The notes under the pieces are model-generated. The model worked only from the letters and a program-made list of their open reading frames with translations. It was not told where the DNA came from and searched no databases. Of a DNA stretch of 64,000 nt, positions 53,620-62,490 are shown one piece after another (the stretch's first letter is position 1; each line of letters opens with the position of its first letter). The translations under genes and the position numbers were made by a program. Source of the DNA: an uncultured bacterium (GTDB taxonomy: Bacteria; Bacillota; Clostridia; Lachnospirales; Lachnospiraceae); NCBI GenBank assembly GCA_905214875.1, contig CAJMNR010000022.1, forward strand, positions 1 through 64,000. Direction: 5' to 3'.

Positions 53620-54456
53620 TTAATCTTCTTTTTTCTTTTTCATAGCTACGAATACAATCACGCCTGCTACTACTACAACAGCTGCTACGATACCTACGAT
53701 AGCGCCAGTGCTTAAACCACCGTCATCACTCTTTGAATCTGTAGATGTCTTTGCTGCATCAGTTGCTGCTGCTGTAGTTGATACTGCTGGTGGAAGATTA
53801 GGAGTTGCTGTTGGTTCTGGAGTTGCTGCTGGAGCAAGTGTTACTGGAGTACCCATGCCAGTACCAGCAAGTGTAAATGTTACTTCGATATTTTTAGTAG
53901 GAGCAACATCTTCTACATCAACAACACCCATTCCTCCTTTTGTTGCACCATAATCATTAGCAAGTTCGATACGGAATGTACCTTTTTCTTCAATATCACC
54001 ATAGTACATTTTAGTTTCATCGATCTTTTCAACTTCTTTACCATCTACTTTGATCTTGATGTTACCAACTTTAACAGTAACCTTAGACATATCGTCTAAC
54101 ATTTTAAATGTTTTATCTTTTCCTTCTCTTGTGTAGTTGTTGCATGGTACTTTAGCATCTTCTAATGCTTTTCCTAATTTTAAGATATCAACACAGAATA
54201 CACTTGCCTTATCGGCTGCTTTCTTTGCTTTTGTATTAGAAATATCTACGCTTACTGTGTATGTACCATCACCATTAACTTTACAGTTTCCTTTTTCAGA
54301 TGATTTTGCATCAAATAACTGCCAGTTTCCTGCAGCATCGGCATACATTAAGAATGCTGTAAACTCCTGATCTTTTGCTGCAGATGCTCCAAAAGACATA
54401 GAACAGATTGCAGTTGCCGCTACTAAAGCTGAAGCGATAATTTTTTTAAGTTTCAT
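53620..54456 (-). CDS. Surface-anchored exported protein of unknown function
   Basis: A 278-residue protein: signal peptide ending SFGASAA, a ~170-residue beta-rich extracellular domain (FTAFLMYADAAGNWQLFD at its start), a Pro/Ala/Thr linker (TPEPTATPNLPP), then a C-terminal helix GAIVGIVAAVVVVAGVIVF and a KKKKED cytoplasmic end. No LPXTG. It is a type I-like membrane-anchored protein; a carbohydrate-binding-like role is possible but unproven. Start ATG 54456 follows GGAGGAGAG. Confidence 0.75.
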   Translation of the reverse strand: MKLKKIIASALVAATAICSMSFGASAAKDQEFTAFLMYADAAGNWQLFDAKSSEKGNCKVNGDGTYTVSVDISNTKAKKAADKASVFCVDILKLGKALEDAKVPCNNYTREGKDKTFKMLDDMSKVTVKVGNIKIKVDGKEVEKIDETKMYYGDIEEKGTFRIELANDYGATKGGMGVVDVEDVAPTKNIEVTFTLAGTGMGTPVTLAPAATPEPTATPNLPPAVSTTAAATDAAKTSTDSKSDDGGLSTGAIVGIVAAVVVVAGVIVFVAMKKKKED

Positions 54457-54471
54457 ATTTCTCTCCTCCAA

Positions 54472-54821
54472 TATAGTTTAATGAATTTACTATTGCTTGA
54501 GAATATCTTACTATAACTGGAAGGAAAAAAACACATTGCTAATTTTACATAAAATACATGGTGTTTTTTACATTTTCTAGATTCAACATTATTTTATTTT
54601 GCATATTTCAAAATCAATATTTTAATTAATACTTATTTTTTAATATTTTGCATGCATTTGAATATTTTTGTTTTTCTCCTGTGCTTAAAAATATGGGTTT
54701 TCTTTGATTTTTTTGCTGTTTTTGTTGCTTCATTTATGACATAATTTTGTTCTGTTAGACATTATTCATCATCTAACATTTGTCCCAACTTAAAAATTTG
54801 GTCACAATACTGTATAACCAA
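54472..54821. other. AT-rich intergenic region with one inverted repeat
   Basis: No gene seen in about 350 bases. An inverted repeat TGTTAGA-12-TCTAACA sits at 54753-54778, and a TATAGT hexamer just before the surface protein gene could be its -10. No riboswitch recognised. Confidence 0.5.
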
Positions 54822-54873
54822 AAAAGACGACTTTACAGCATCTTCTTACTAATGCTATAAAGCCATCTTTTTA
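54822..54873 (-). terminator. Terminator of fbp
   Basis: Imperfect long hairpin (arms starting AAAGACGACTTTACAGCAT and its near complement) flanked by A and T runs. Confidence 0.75.
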
Positions 54874-54876
54874 TGG

Positions 54877-56781
54877 TTATTTCTTTTTATTATGATTTTG
54901 TGGAATGATGCCTTGTTGATAAGCATCTAATAATTTTTCCAAATGTCCAATCTGTTTTTTAATCTTTCTTCCTGTGTCAGTATCTGCAACCATCACACGT
55001 TTTGGTTCCTCTTCGATGAAGAGAGAATTGGATTTGATATCACTATTTACTTCTAATACCTTTTCCATACTTTCAAACTGTTGATGGGCTTTAATACGCA
55101 TACCATGGGAATTATAGATTAACGTATAGCCTGCAATGCCTGTCTTCTCATGATAATTGCGGCAGAATCCTCCGTCAATGACAAATAAACGTCCATTGGC
55201 GCGAACAGGACTCTCCCCTTTGATTACCTCTACTGGCGTATGACCATTGATAATATGGGCATTTGGATTATATAATCCAAACTCTCGTAAGATCATTCGA
55301 CAAGTTTCTTCTTTGAGATAATGCGTAAAATATGGGTTTCTTGGCTCTTTCCAAGTTTCCTTATCCTCGATCAGCATACTTTCAAATGTCTTTACGATAC
55401 GGCCGGATAATGGTGAGTTGCTTCCGCACCATAGATACCACATGAAATCAAGATCTTCTTCTCGTTTTTCGATATAAGCTCGTCTTGCAACCATATCTGC
55501 ATAATCCATATAATTCTTTCCATAGTAAACACGTCCGTCAAAGGAAACTTGACGGAAACTTCCATCTTCATTTAATGGAATGCAGCCATGGAACAATAAG
55601 TTCCCGTTGAAACATTTATACATGCTTCCTTCTTCGTATAAGAAGCTGACATGGCGCTGCAAACGTTCCCCTTCTAAAAATGACATTGCAAGTTCTTCTA
55701 TGATTTCCTGCTCCTCGCTTGTCAATTCATATGGATTCTCTGGGTTGATGGTTGGAAACTCTCTTTTCTTTAGCTTATATACTTTTCCATCAATTACGAT
55801 CGTCTTATTATCCCAGTTTATCTGTTCAAATAACAGTCGGTCCTTCATCTCATATTCCGGATGACGTTTTACGATCTGGCCTTCTAGTTTTAACATGATG
55901 ATGGAAATTGCTTCAAATGTTGCATCCATTGGATCGGCACAATTCGTATACACTCGTTCCGCAAAAATCGTTAATGGTCGTAAGCTAATTCCATACCCTT
56001 TTTCTAACACCTCAATGTTCTTATAGTTAATGGAATTACGTACGACTCTCGCAATGCAGGCAAGGTTACCGGCTGCGGCTCCCATCCAAAGAATGTCATG
56101 ATTTCCCCATTGAATGTCTAAATTTCGTTGTTTCATTAATAAATCAAGGATGGCATCGGCTCTTGACCCTCTATCGAAGATATCTCCAACGATATGAAGG
56201 TGATCCACGCTTAGTCGCTTGATCAATAAGGCAAGTGCGCAGATAAACGCATCCCCTTGTTTTAATGAAATCAATGTATCGATAATCTTTTTATGGTAAA
56301 CTACCTGGTTGTTTTCTTCATCCTTTTGTGCATGCAGCAATTCATCTAATATATAGCTATATTCTTTTGGCATTGCCTTACGGACTTTTGACCTTGTGTA
56401 TTTACTAGATAAGAACTTTGCAAGCTCAATCAAGCAATTCAACGTAAAGCTATACCATTCTTCTGTTGTGCGATGCGCTTCTTTTAAACGCTCAAGTTTC
56501 TCTTTTGGATAATAAATAAGCGTGCATAATTCAGATCTTTCCTCTTTGCTTAGACGCTCACTGAATATGTATTCTACCTTTTCTTTAATTACTCCCGAAC
56601 AGTTATTTAAAATGTGATAAAACGCTTCATATTCACCGTGTAAATCACTCAAGAAATGTTCTGTTCCTTTCGGAAGATTCAATATTGCTTGTAGGTTAAT
56701 AATCTCTGTACATACGTCCTGTACGGTAGAATACGTACCAGCCAATAACTCAAGATACTCCTTTTGTGTTACTTGTTCCAT
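54877..56781 (-). CDS. fbp: Fructose-1,6-bisphosphatase, class III
   Basis: Gluconeogenic phosphatase of the Firmicutes type, 634 residues. The metallophosphatase core shows DLHGEYEAF, GDIFDRGSRAD and WGNHDILWMGAAAGN, and later INGHTPVEVIKGESP. It makes fructose-6-phosphate, a phosphoketolase substrate. Single gene with its own terminator. Confidence 0.96.
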   Translation of the reverse strand: MEQVTQKEYLELLAGTYSTVQDVCTEIINLQAILNLPKGTEHFLSDLHGEYEAFYHILNNCSGVIKEKVEYIFSERLSKEERSELCTLIYYPKEKLERLKEAHRTTEEWYSFTLNCLIELAKFLSSKYTRSKVRKAMPKEYSYILDELLHAQKDEENNQVVYHKKIIDTLISLKQGDAFICALALLIKRLSVDHLHIVGDIFDRGSRADAILDLLMKQRNLDIQWGNHDILWMGAAAGNLACIARVVRNSINYKNIEVLEKGYGISLRPLTIFAERVYTNCADPMDATFEAISIIMLKLEGQIVKRHPEYEMKDRLLFEQINWDNKTIVIDGKVYKLKKREFPTINPENPYELTSEEQEIIEELAMSFLEGERLQRHVSFLYEEGSMYKCFNGNLLFHGCIPLNEDGSFRQVSFDGRVYYGKNYMDYADMVARRAYIEKREEDLDFMWYLWCGSNSPLSGRIVKTFESMLIEDKETWKEPRNPYFTHYLKEETCRMILREFGLYNPNAHIINGHTPVEVIKGESPVRANGRLFVIDGGFCRNYHEKTGIAGYTLIYNSHGMRIKAHQQFESMEKVLEVNSDIKSNSLFIEEEPKRVMVADTDTGRKIKKQIGHLEKLLDAYQQGIIPQNHNKKK

Positions 56782-56918
56782 TATAAAAATTCCACTCCTG
56801 CGATTTGTACATACCTTTTGGGTCTGTATATTTCCAATATGTTGGCATTTTCATTATAGCATTATGTGGCTTCGTATTCTACAGAGATTAAAATGTGTCT
56901 TCAAATAAATACAATCAA

Positions 56919-58160
56919 TTAGTATCTATAATCATAAATTCTTGTTGATTTCTTTTCACTTCTTGGAAGGTCACCAATTTCAACAGCCTTAGGAATAATC
57001 GTTACACCGATTCTTGCCTTAAATAACTCCGTTACTGTCTTTTCTAGATACTTCTTCACGTTTGGTTGGTTGGCTTCTTCTGTCTCAAAGAATACCGTAA
57101 TTTGATCCCTGCCATTTAAGTGATCGATGAATACTTGATATTCACTGGATACGCCTTCCACTTCTTTTAACAAGTCGTCAATCTGGCCTGGGAAGATATT
57201 CACGCCTTTGACTTTAACCATATCATCCGTACGACCAAGGATGACATCGATTCTAGGATATTCTCTGCCACATGGACATTTTCCAGGAACGATTCTTGTC
57301 AAATCATGAGTACGATAACGAATCAGTGGAGCGCCTTCCTTTTTAAGCGTCGTAATGACTAATTCACCAAGTTCGCCATCAGGAAGATTCTTTCCTGTCT
57401 TAGGGTCAATGATTTCAAAATACAGATAATCATCAAAATAATGCATTCCCGTATTGTGTTCACAGTTGATTGCAATACCTGGGCCATATACTTCGGTAAG
57501 ACCATAAATATCATAAAGTTCCACACCTAATTCTTTGGCGATTCTTGAGCGCATTTTCTCGCCCCAACGTTCGGAACCGATGATTGCTTTTTTCAAGTGA
57601 ATTTTATCGCTACATTTTCTTTTTTCGATTTCTTCTGCTAATAATAGCGCATAGGAAGAAGTCGCGCATACTACGGTAGACTTCATGTCTTCCATAAATT
57701 TAATCTGTTTCTCTGTATTTCCTGGTCCCATTGGAATTGTCATGGCACCAAACTTTTCAGCACCTAACTGAAAGCCGATTCCTGCTGTCCATAATCCATA
57801 TCCAGGAGTAATCTGAATACGGTCTTTTTTCGTTAATCCAGCAATTTCATAGCATCTTGCAAATAAAGTTGCCCAGTCGTCAACATCCTTCTTTGTGTAA
57901 GGGATGATAACTGGAGTACCTGTCGTACCTGAAGAAGAATGGATACGGACGATTTCCTCTTCTGGCACTGCTGCAAGTCCTAGTGGATAAGCATCTCTTA
58001 AATTATCCTTTTCGGAAAAAGGAAGTTTCTCAAAGTCCTCTTGTGTCTTAATACTGTCAATATCGATTCCTTCTAGCTTTTTCGCATAAAATCCATCTGC
58101 ATTCATAACTCTTCTTAACTGGACTTTGATCTGTTCTAACGTATCATTACTCATTCTCAT
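56919..58160 (-). CDS. paaK: Phenylacetate-CoA ligase-type acyl-CoA synthetase
   Basis: Adenylating enzyme of 413 residues in the PaaK family: HSSSGTTGTPVIIPYTKKD (P-loop), YGLTEVYGPG, and the C-terminal VKGVNIFPGQIDDLL. It activates aryl-acetates such as phenyl- or indole-acetate, or runs in reverse to gain ATP. The ATG overlaps the iorB stop (ATGA), so it is translationally coupled to IorB, which produces aryl-acetyl-CoA. Confidence 0.88.
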   Translation of the reverse strand: MRMSNDTLEQIKVQLRRVMNADGFYAKKLEGIDIDSIKTQEDFEKLPFSEKDNLRDAYPLGLAAVPEEEIVRIHSSSGTTGTPVIIPYTKKDVDDWATLFARCYEIAGLTKKDRIQITPGYGLWTAGIGFQLGAEKFGAMTIPMGPGNTEKQIKFMEDMKSTVVCATSSYALLLAEEIEKRKCSDKIHLKKAIIGSERWGEKMRSRIAKELGVELYDIYGLTEVYGPGIAINCEHNTGMHYFDDYLYFEIIDPKTGKNLPDGELGELVITTLKKEGAPLIRYRTHDLTRIVPGKCPCGREYPRIDVILGRTDDMVKVKGVNIFPGQIDDLLKEVEGVSSEYQVFIDHLNGRDQITVFFETEEANQPNVKKYLEKTVTELFKARIGVTIIPKAVEIGDLPRSEKKSTRIYDYRY

Positions 58161-58735
58161 AATGCTTCTCCTCCTATTCTTAACGCTACCTTATTCATCT
58201 CTAAAAATGCCGGTTTTACCTTTTGTGCAAGGATTTTTTCTACATCCTCGGTTGTCAGGTTAATTACTTTGCTTTTGGCTACTGCTCCCACCAAGGCCAC
58301 ATTTAATGGCTTGATTGAGCCGCATTCTTTCATGATTTGATTCGTATCTATTACATAACATCTGTTTACCTTCCTTTTAAGGTAGGAAAGCATCTCTTCT
58401 CCTTCATAAGCGGTATCGCTTAAGGATACTGTAATTGGTTTGATTGCATGGTCTGCGGTTACCAATACGCCGTCTTGTTTCAAATAAGGAAGGCATCTGA
58501 CTGCTTCGCTAGGTTCAAATGCGATTAAAACGTCAGCTGTCCCAAGTGGTACAAGGGAAGTCTCTGCATCTTTTCCAATCCTTACGTGGCTTACTACGCT
58601 GCCACCACGCTGTGCCATACCGATTGTCTCAGCGGTCTGGACAAATTCTCCTTTCTCCATGGCTGCTGCCGCTATGATTCTTGAAGCAAGAACAGTTCCT
58701 TGCCCACCAACTCCGCATAAAATAACATTTGTCAT
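58157..58735 (-). CDS. iorB: Indolepyruvate ferredoxin oxidoreductase, beta subunit
   Basis: 192-residue gamma-type domain subunit of 2-oxoacid oxidoreductases: NVILCGVGGQGTVLASRI at the N-terminus, AQRGGSVVSHVRIG, and ADVLIAFEPSEA. It works with IorA to convert aryl-pyruvates to aryl-acetyl-CoA, CO2 and reduced ferredoxin. Starts 2 bases after the iorA stop. Confidence 0.93.
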   Translation of the reverse strand: MTNVILCGVGGQGTVLASRIIAAAAMEKGEFVQTAETIGMAQRGGSVVSHVRIGKDAETSLVPLGTADVLIAFEPSEAVRCLPYLKQDGVLVTADHAIKPITVSLSDTAYEGEEMLSYLKRKVNRCYVIDTNQIMKECGSIKPLNVALVGAVAKSKVINLTTEDVEKILAQKVKPAFLEMNKVALRIGGEAL

Positions 58736-58736
58736 C

Positions 58737-60527
58737 TTATTTCGCCTCCTTACTTAATGCGCCAAATGGACACACCTGAGTACATAGACCGCATCCTGTA
58801 CATAAGCTTGCATCCACATCGATTTTTCCATCCTTCATAGATAAGGCAGGACAACCTAGCTCACGGATACACTTTTTACATCCGGTACATGTGTCATGAT
58901 TTACTGTAATCTTCTCTTTTTTCTTCGTCACTGCGATACATGGGGATTTGAAAATAACAACTCGAACGCCTGTAAGGGCTGCTGCTTCTTTTACTGTCTC
59001 CACTGCTTGTTTTAAATCTAATGGATTTACTTCTTTTACGAAAGACACACCGATTGCTTCGACAATCTTCTTAATGCTGACTACTGGTGAGATGTCTCCC
59101 ATCACGGTTTTTCCCATACCTGGGTGTGGCTGGTGTCCTGTCATTGCCGTTGTGGAGTTATCAAGGATAATTACGACTTCATCTGTCATGTTATACACAG
59201 CATTTACAATTCCCGTCATTCCAGACGCAAAGAATGTAGAATCGCCGATAAATGCGAAATTAGTCGTTCCATTTTGTGCTCGTTCAATTCCTTGTGCTAC
59301 TGTAATTCCAGCGCCCATGCAAAGACAAGTATCTACCATATCAAGGGGTGCTGCATTTCCTAATGTATAGCAGCCGATATCTCCACAGAATACGGCTTCT
59401 TTTCCTTTCATCGCTTGCTTTACTGCATAGAAGGAAGCTCTATGTGGACATCCTGCACATAAGACAGGTGGACGCATTGGAAGGGCTGGACGACTCTCAT
59501 CCTCTACTAACTTGATTGTATAATCTTTTCCAAACAAATCACTAATGCATTGTGCTGCAATTAAGGTAGATAGTTCGCCTGCATTTGGTACTTTCCCATT
59601 GCGTTTTCCTATGATTTCGACTTGAATGTTATGTTTTCCGCATATATAAATCAATGCGTCTTCAATTACTGGATCAAGTTCTTCAAATACTAATACTTTC
59701 TCTAGTCCTTCTAAGAAGCTAAGCGCCAGCTCTTCTGGAAATGGAAATGGCGTTGCTACTTTGAATAGCTTATAGGTTTCGTTTGTTTTATTCAGTTGTT
59801 CTTTTATGTATGTATAAGATACGCCGCCGCAGGCAATTCCGATTTTGCCGCTTCCTGTCACTTCGTTATAGGAAAGGCTTGAAAATTCCTTGCTTAAGAC
59901 AGATTCTCTTGCTTCTAATTTGATTTTATTTTGATAGCTTAATCGTGGGAAGATGACCCATTTCTTATCTTTTATAAAGCCTTCTGGTTTTGTTAAGGCT
60001 GGCAGTTCTCCTACTTCGATGGAGGCACATGCGTGAGAGACTCTTGTTGTGGAGCGGAAAATCACAGGAGTATGATACTTCTCAGAATATTCAAATGCCG
60101 TCTGAATCATTTCAAATGCTTCCACTGCGTTAACAGGATCAAATACTGGAATCTTTGCATATTTTGCAAAATGTCTCGTGTCTTGTTCTGTTTGTGAGGA
60201 GATTGGACCTGGATCGTCACAAACCAAGATTACCATTCCGCCTTTTACTCCGATATAATTGACACACATCAATGGGTCGGAAGCCACATTCAATCCTACT
60301 TGTTTCATCGTCACCATAGTTCGTGCTCCTGAATAAGCTGCTCCTGCACTTACTTCCAATGCCGCTTTTTCATTGACGGACCATTCTACATAAATATTTC
60401 CTGGATTTCGTTTTGCTACTGTTTCTAATACTTCTGTGGATGGAGTTCCCGGATAACCGGATACGACTTGAACTCCTGCTTTCATTGCGCCTAAAGCGAT
60501 GGCTTCGTTGCCCATAAGTAATTCCAT
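58737..60527 (-). CDS. iorA: Indolepyruvate ferredoxin oxidoreductase, alpha subunit
   Basis: 596-residue subunit with N-terminal pyrimidine-binding domain (GVQVVSGYPGTPSTEVLE), TPP-binding C-terminal half (CGDIGCYTLGNAAPLD, GDSTFFASGM) and two ferredoxin-type 4Fe-4S motifs (CTGCKKCIRELGCP and CTGCGLCTQVCP) at the end. Substrates are indole-, phenyl- and hydroxyphenyl-pyruvate from aromatic amino acids. First gene of an operon under a Trp T-box. Confidence 0.95.
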   Translation of the reverse strand: MELLMGNEAIALGAMKAGVQVVSGYPGTPSTEVLETVAKRNPGNIYVEWSVNEKAALEVSAGAAYSGARTMVTMKQVGLNVASDPLMCVNYIGVKGGMVILVCDDPGPISSQTEQDTRHFAKYAKIPVFDPVNAVEAFEMIQTAFEYSEKYHTPVIFRSTTRVSHACASIEVGELPALTKPEGFIKDKKWVIFPRLSYQNKIKLEARESVLSKEFSSLSYNEVTGSGKIGIACGGVSYTYIKEQLNKTNETYKLFKVATPFPFPEELALSFLEGLEKVLVFEELDPVIEDALIYICGKHNIQVEIIGKRNGKVPNAGELSTLIAAQCISDLFGKDYTIKLVEDESRPALPMRPPVLCAGCPHRASFYAVKQAMKGKEAVFCGDIGCYTLGNAAPLDMVDTCLCMGAGITVAQGIERAQNGTTNFAFIGDSTFFASGMTGIVNAVYNMTDEVVIILDNSTTAMTGHQPHPGMGKTVMGDISPVVSIKKIVEAIGVSFVKEVNPLDLKQAVETVKEAAALTGVRVVIFKSPCIAVTKKKEKITVNHDTCTGCKKCIRELGCPALSMKDGKIDVDASLCTGCGLCTQVCPFGALSKEAK

Positions 60528-60567
60528 TGTTCGTCTTCCTTTCTTTTATGTCATTGCATTTACATAC

Positions 60568-60846
60568 AAAAAAAGCCCCCGTCCTACTGTTATATAGGAC
60601 AGAAGCTTGTTATTCTGCGGTGCCACCTAAATTCATCGATTTTAATTTTCTCGATGCTCTTATTTATGTACTATCATACATAGATCGCTGTAACGTGCGA
60701 TTAACGTTTCCCCTACTTCTTATATAAGTTTCAGTTCACCCTCGCAAGCCCATTCACCAAATCTTACATCACTGCAATCTCACCACCTGCAGTTCTCTTT
60801 GCATGTTGCAATATGGCTACTCTTCTTGTTCCACGGTTTTTCTTTA
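60568..60846 (-). promoter_or_regulatory. T-box leader, probably tRNA-Trp responsive
   Basis: On the minus strand the T-box sequence AGGTGGCACCGCAGAA (60610-60630 area) is followed by a terminator (GTCCTA/TAGGAC stem, GGGGGC and T-run). Stem I is recognised by AGTA opposite GAA: arms CAAG/CTTG below and GCCA/TGGT above, so the specifier loop reads GAA-TGGG. TGG (Trp) is the likely specifier; a one-base shift would give GGG (Gly). It precedes iorA by about 40 bases. Confidence 0.88.
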
Positions 60847-60865
60847 TTGGTAGTATATACCAATA
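60845..60865. promoter_or_regulatory. Operator palindrome over the iorA promoter
   Basis: Perfect inverted repeat TATTGGTA-5-TACCAATA overlapping the -10 hexamer of the T-box promoter. A dimeric repressor could bind here; none is identified in the window. Confidence 0.55.
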
Positions 60866-60880
60866 TGATTTTTATGTCAA
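60852..60880 (-). promoter_or_regulatory. Promoter of the iorAB-paaK operon
   Basis: Minus-strand TTGACA (60875-60880), 17 bases, TATACT (60852-60857). Confidence 0.8.
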
Positions 60881-60958
60881 GTATTGAAAAATAATGTCAA
60901 TACTCTATGTTGCCTTCTATTAAGGTATATGTACAATTAAATGAATTATGTATGTCCT

Positions 60959-61288
60959 CTAAAACTTTCTTAGCAAGTCGGTTACTATCTGCATCCCGTT
61001 TTCCTCAAGTTCAAATCCTGTCTTTACCATGATGCTATTTGGGAATTTGGAACCGATGACTGATACCCAGGTCTTGTTATCATCACCAGCTATTGTTACT
61101 GTGACTGTGGTTTTGTTGGAACGGTGTAACTTTTGCTCAAATATTAGTACTGCGACTTGCATCTGCTTTGCCGTATAAGAACTTTCTTCATGCAACTGCA
61201 TCAAATGCCTTGAATTAGTCAGCTGTTCTTTCAGTTGGTCGTATACTTCTTTAAAGGAAACGGATAGTTCTCTTTCATATACTGCCAT
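60959..61288 (-). CDS. Small conserved protein, DUF6054-like (tentative)
   Basis: 109 residues starting MAVYERELSVSFKEVYD. I use ATG 61288 after GAGGAGAGGTGATT. Soluble, no signal peptide. The VYERELS start and overall length resemble the DUF6054 family, which I cannot confirm. Same direction as two small membrane genes upstream. Confidence 0.6.
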   Translation of the reverse strand: MAVYERELSVSFKEVYDQLKEQLTNSRHLMQLHEESSYTAKQMQVAVLIFEQKLHRSNKTTVTVTIAGDDNKTWVSVIGSKFPNSIMVKTGFELEENGMQIVTDLLRKF

Positions 61289-61379
61289 AATCACCTCTCC
61301 TCTCTGCCGTAACAAATGTATTATATTGGTTTTTCCTATTATAGCACACAAGAAAGGCGATGGGCAGTATTTATTTGTT

Positions 61380-61667
61380 TCAAAAACTCTTGTTAGATAT
61401 TTTTTTGACTTTTGCTACGATCCGCATAACGGCCAAGGCAGCTAAGCCACATACTATGATTAGGATTCCAAGCATTGCGTCATCCAAAGACATATCTAAG
61501 AATGGCTCTCCTTCTTTGGTCCGATAGAATCCATCTACAAGCCACATAATTGCTGCGCCCCAATACATAAACGCCAAGCGACCTAACATCAATTCTTCCT
61601 CTGTATACTTGAGACGCCAAAGGGCAGTTGTAACAACTGCTGCCATCGCTGTAATTAACATGCACAT
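61380..61667 (-). CDS. Small membrane protein, unknown function
   Basis: 95 residues with about three hydrophobic segments (TAMAAVVTTALW, FMYWGAAIMWLV, AMLGILIIVCGLAALAVM) and a basic end. It begins one base after the upstream gene, so both are probably translated together. Confidence 0.65.
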   Translation of the reverse strand: MCMLITAMAAVVTTALWRLKYTEEELMLGRLAFMYWGAAIMWLVDGFYRTKEGEPFLDMSLDDAMLGILIIVCGLAALAVMRIVAKVKKISNKSF

Positions 61668-61668
61668 A

Positions 61669-62064
61669 TTACTTTACCCTTGCCTCTCTGATTGTTTTGT
61701 GTTTTTCTTTATAATTAGATATAGCAACCATACCGCCCCAAACTGCAGTAATTACTACTGCCATGGAAACTCCAACCGTTGCAACTTCTTGTAACATCGG
61801 CAATATGTCCGCTGAATCTTTAAATGCTGTTAAAAATGGTGGATATGGTACTACTTCTCCATGCCAAATATGTTCGATAGCAAGTAAGTAGCTGCCTCCC
61901 CATAAAAGATTCGATAGCCATCCAAGCTTACGGCTAAAGGTGACTGGTTGTGCTTTATATGCTTCCCCCATTCCGTTTTCCTGTAACGCTTCTTTTTTCT
62001 TTACCCTTCTTTTTACCACGCTGACTACAACTGCTTCAGTCATTGGTGCAACGAAACATGCCAT
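61669..62064 (-). CDS. Membrane protein of unknown function
   Basis: 131 residues from ATG 62064 (GGGAGGAAAAAGTT upstream). Begins MACFVAPMTEAVVVSVVKRR; a region with KLGWLSNLLWGGSYLLAIEH and a C-terminal helix (VATVGVSMAVVITAVWGGMV) suggest two membrane segments. The one-base gap to the next gene suggests a small two-protein membrane unit. No family recognised. Confidence 0.68.
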   Translation of the reverse strand: MACFVAPMTEAVVVSVVKRRVKKKEALQENGMGEAYKAQPVTFSRKLGWLSNLLWGGSYLLAIEHIWHGEVVPYPPFLTAFKDSADILPMLQEVATVGVSMAVVITAVWGGMVAISNYKEKHKTIREARVK

Positions 62065-62144
62065 AACTTTTTCCTCCCGTTTCTTTCCTATGAAATCAAT
62101 ATGTATTTTCTCTAAATATACCATGAAATACCATTATTATCAAT

Positions 62145-62210
62145 TTAGATTGCTTCTTTGTTCAAAAAATCTATAATTTTCTGTTCTTCTTCCTTTTTTA
62201 ACAAATTCAT
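62145..62210 (-). CDS. Very short ORF, 21 residues
   Basis: ATG at 62210 after GAGGAGGATGCAAT; encodes MNLLKKEEEQKIIDFLNKEA plus Ile. Charged, amphipathic. The strong ribosome site argues for translation; function unknown. Confidence 0.45.
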   Translation of the reverse strand: MNLLKKEEEQKIIDFLNKEAI

Positions 62211-62249
62211 ATTGCATCCTCCTCTTTGATTTTTGCACTACTGATTAAA

Positions 62250-62282
62250 ACTCCAAGACTTGCTACTTACAAGCCTTGGAGT
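62250..62282 (-). terminator. Hairpin at the end of the 50-residue ORF
   Basis: Arms CTCCAAGGCTTG and CAAGTCTTGGAG (one mismatch) around seven bases, then TTTTAATC on the minus strand. The upstream arm carries the last codons of the short ORF. Confidence 0.65.
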
Positions 62283-62415
62283 ACATCTCTTGATCCATCC
62301 TAAGTTTTCTAATGTGTTCTTTTACTTTTTCGGCATTTCCATAAGGGTCTTTTCCTTCAAAGTCCATATTATATCTTCCTTTATGGATATTGTTCTTTAT
62401 TACATTCTGTTCCAT
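62263..62415 (-). CDS. Short ORF, 50 residues
   Basis: ATG at 62415 after TGGAGGCAGAAAG; product begins MEQNVIKNNIHKGRYNMDF and ends KACK. Hydrophilic, with KDPYGNAEKVKEHI in the middle. It ends inside a terminator-like hairpin. No family recognised, but the ribosome site and hairpin support a real small gene. Confidence 0.55.
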   Translation of the reverse strand: MEQNVIKNNIHKGRYNMDFEGKDPYGNAEKVKEHIRKLRMDQEMYSKACK

Positions 62416-62490
62416 CTTTCTGCCTCCATGTATGTCATTTTCCTAGATACCTCTAATTATACCACCATTATGGACAAATGGTAGTGGAAT

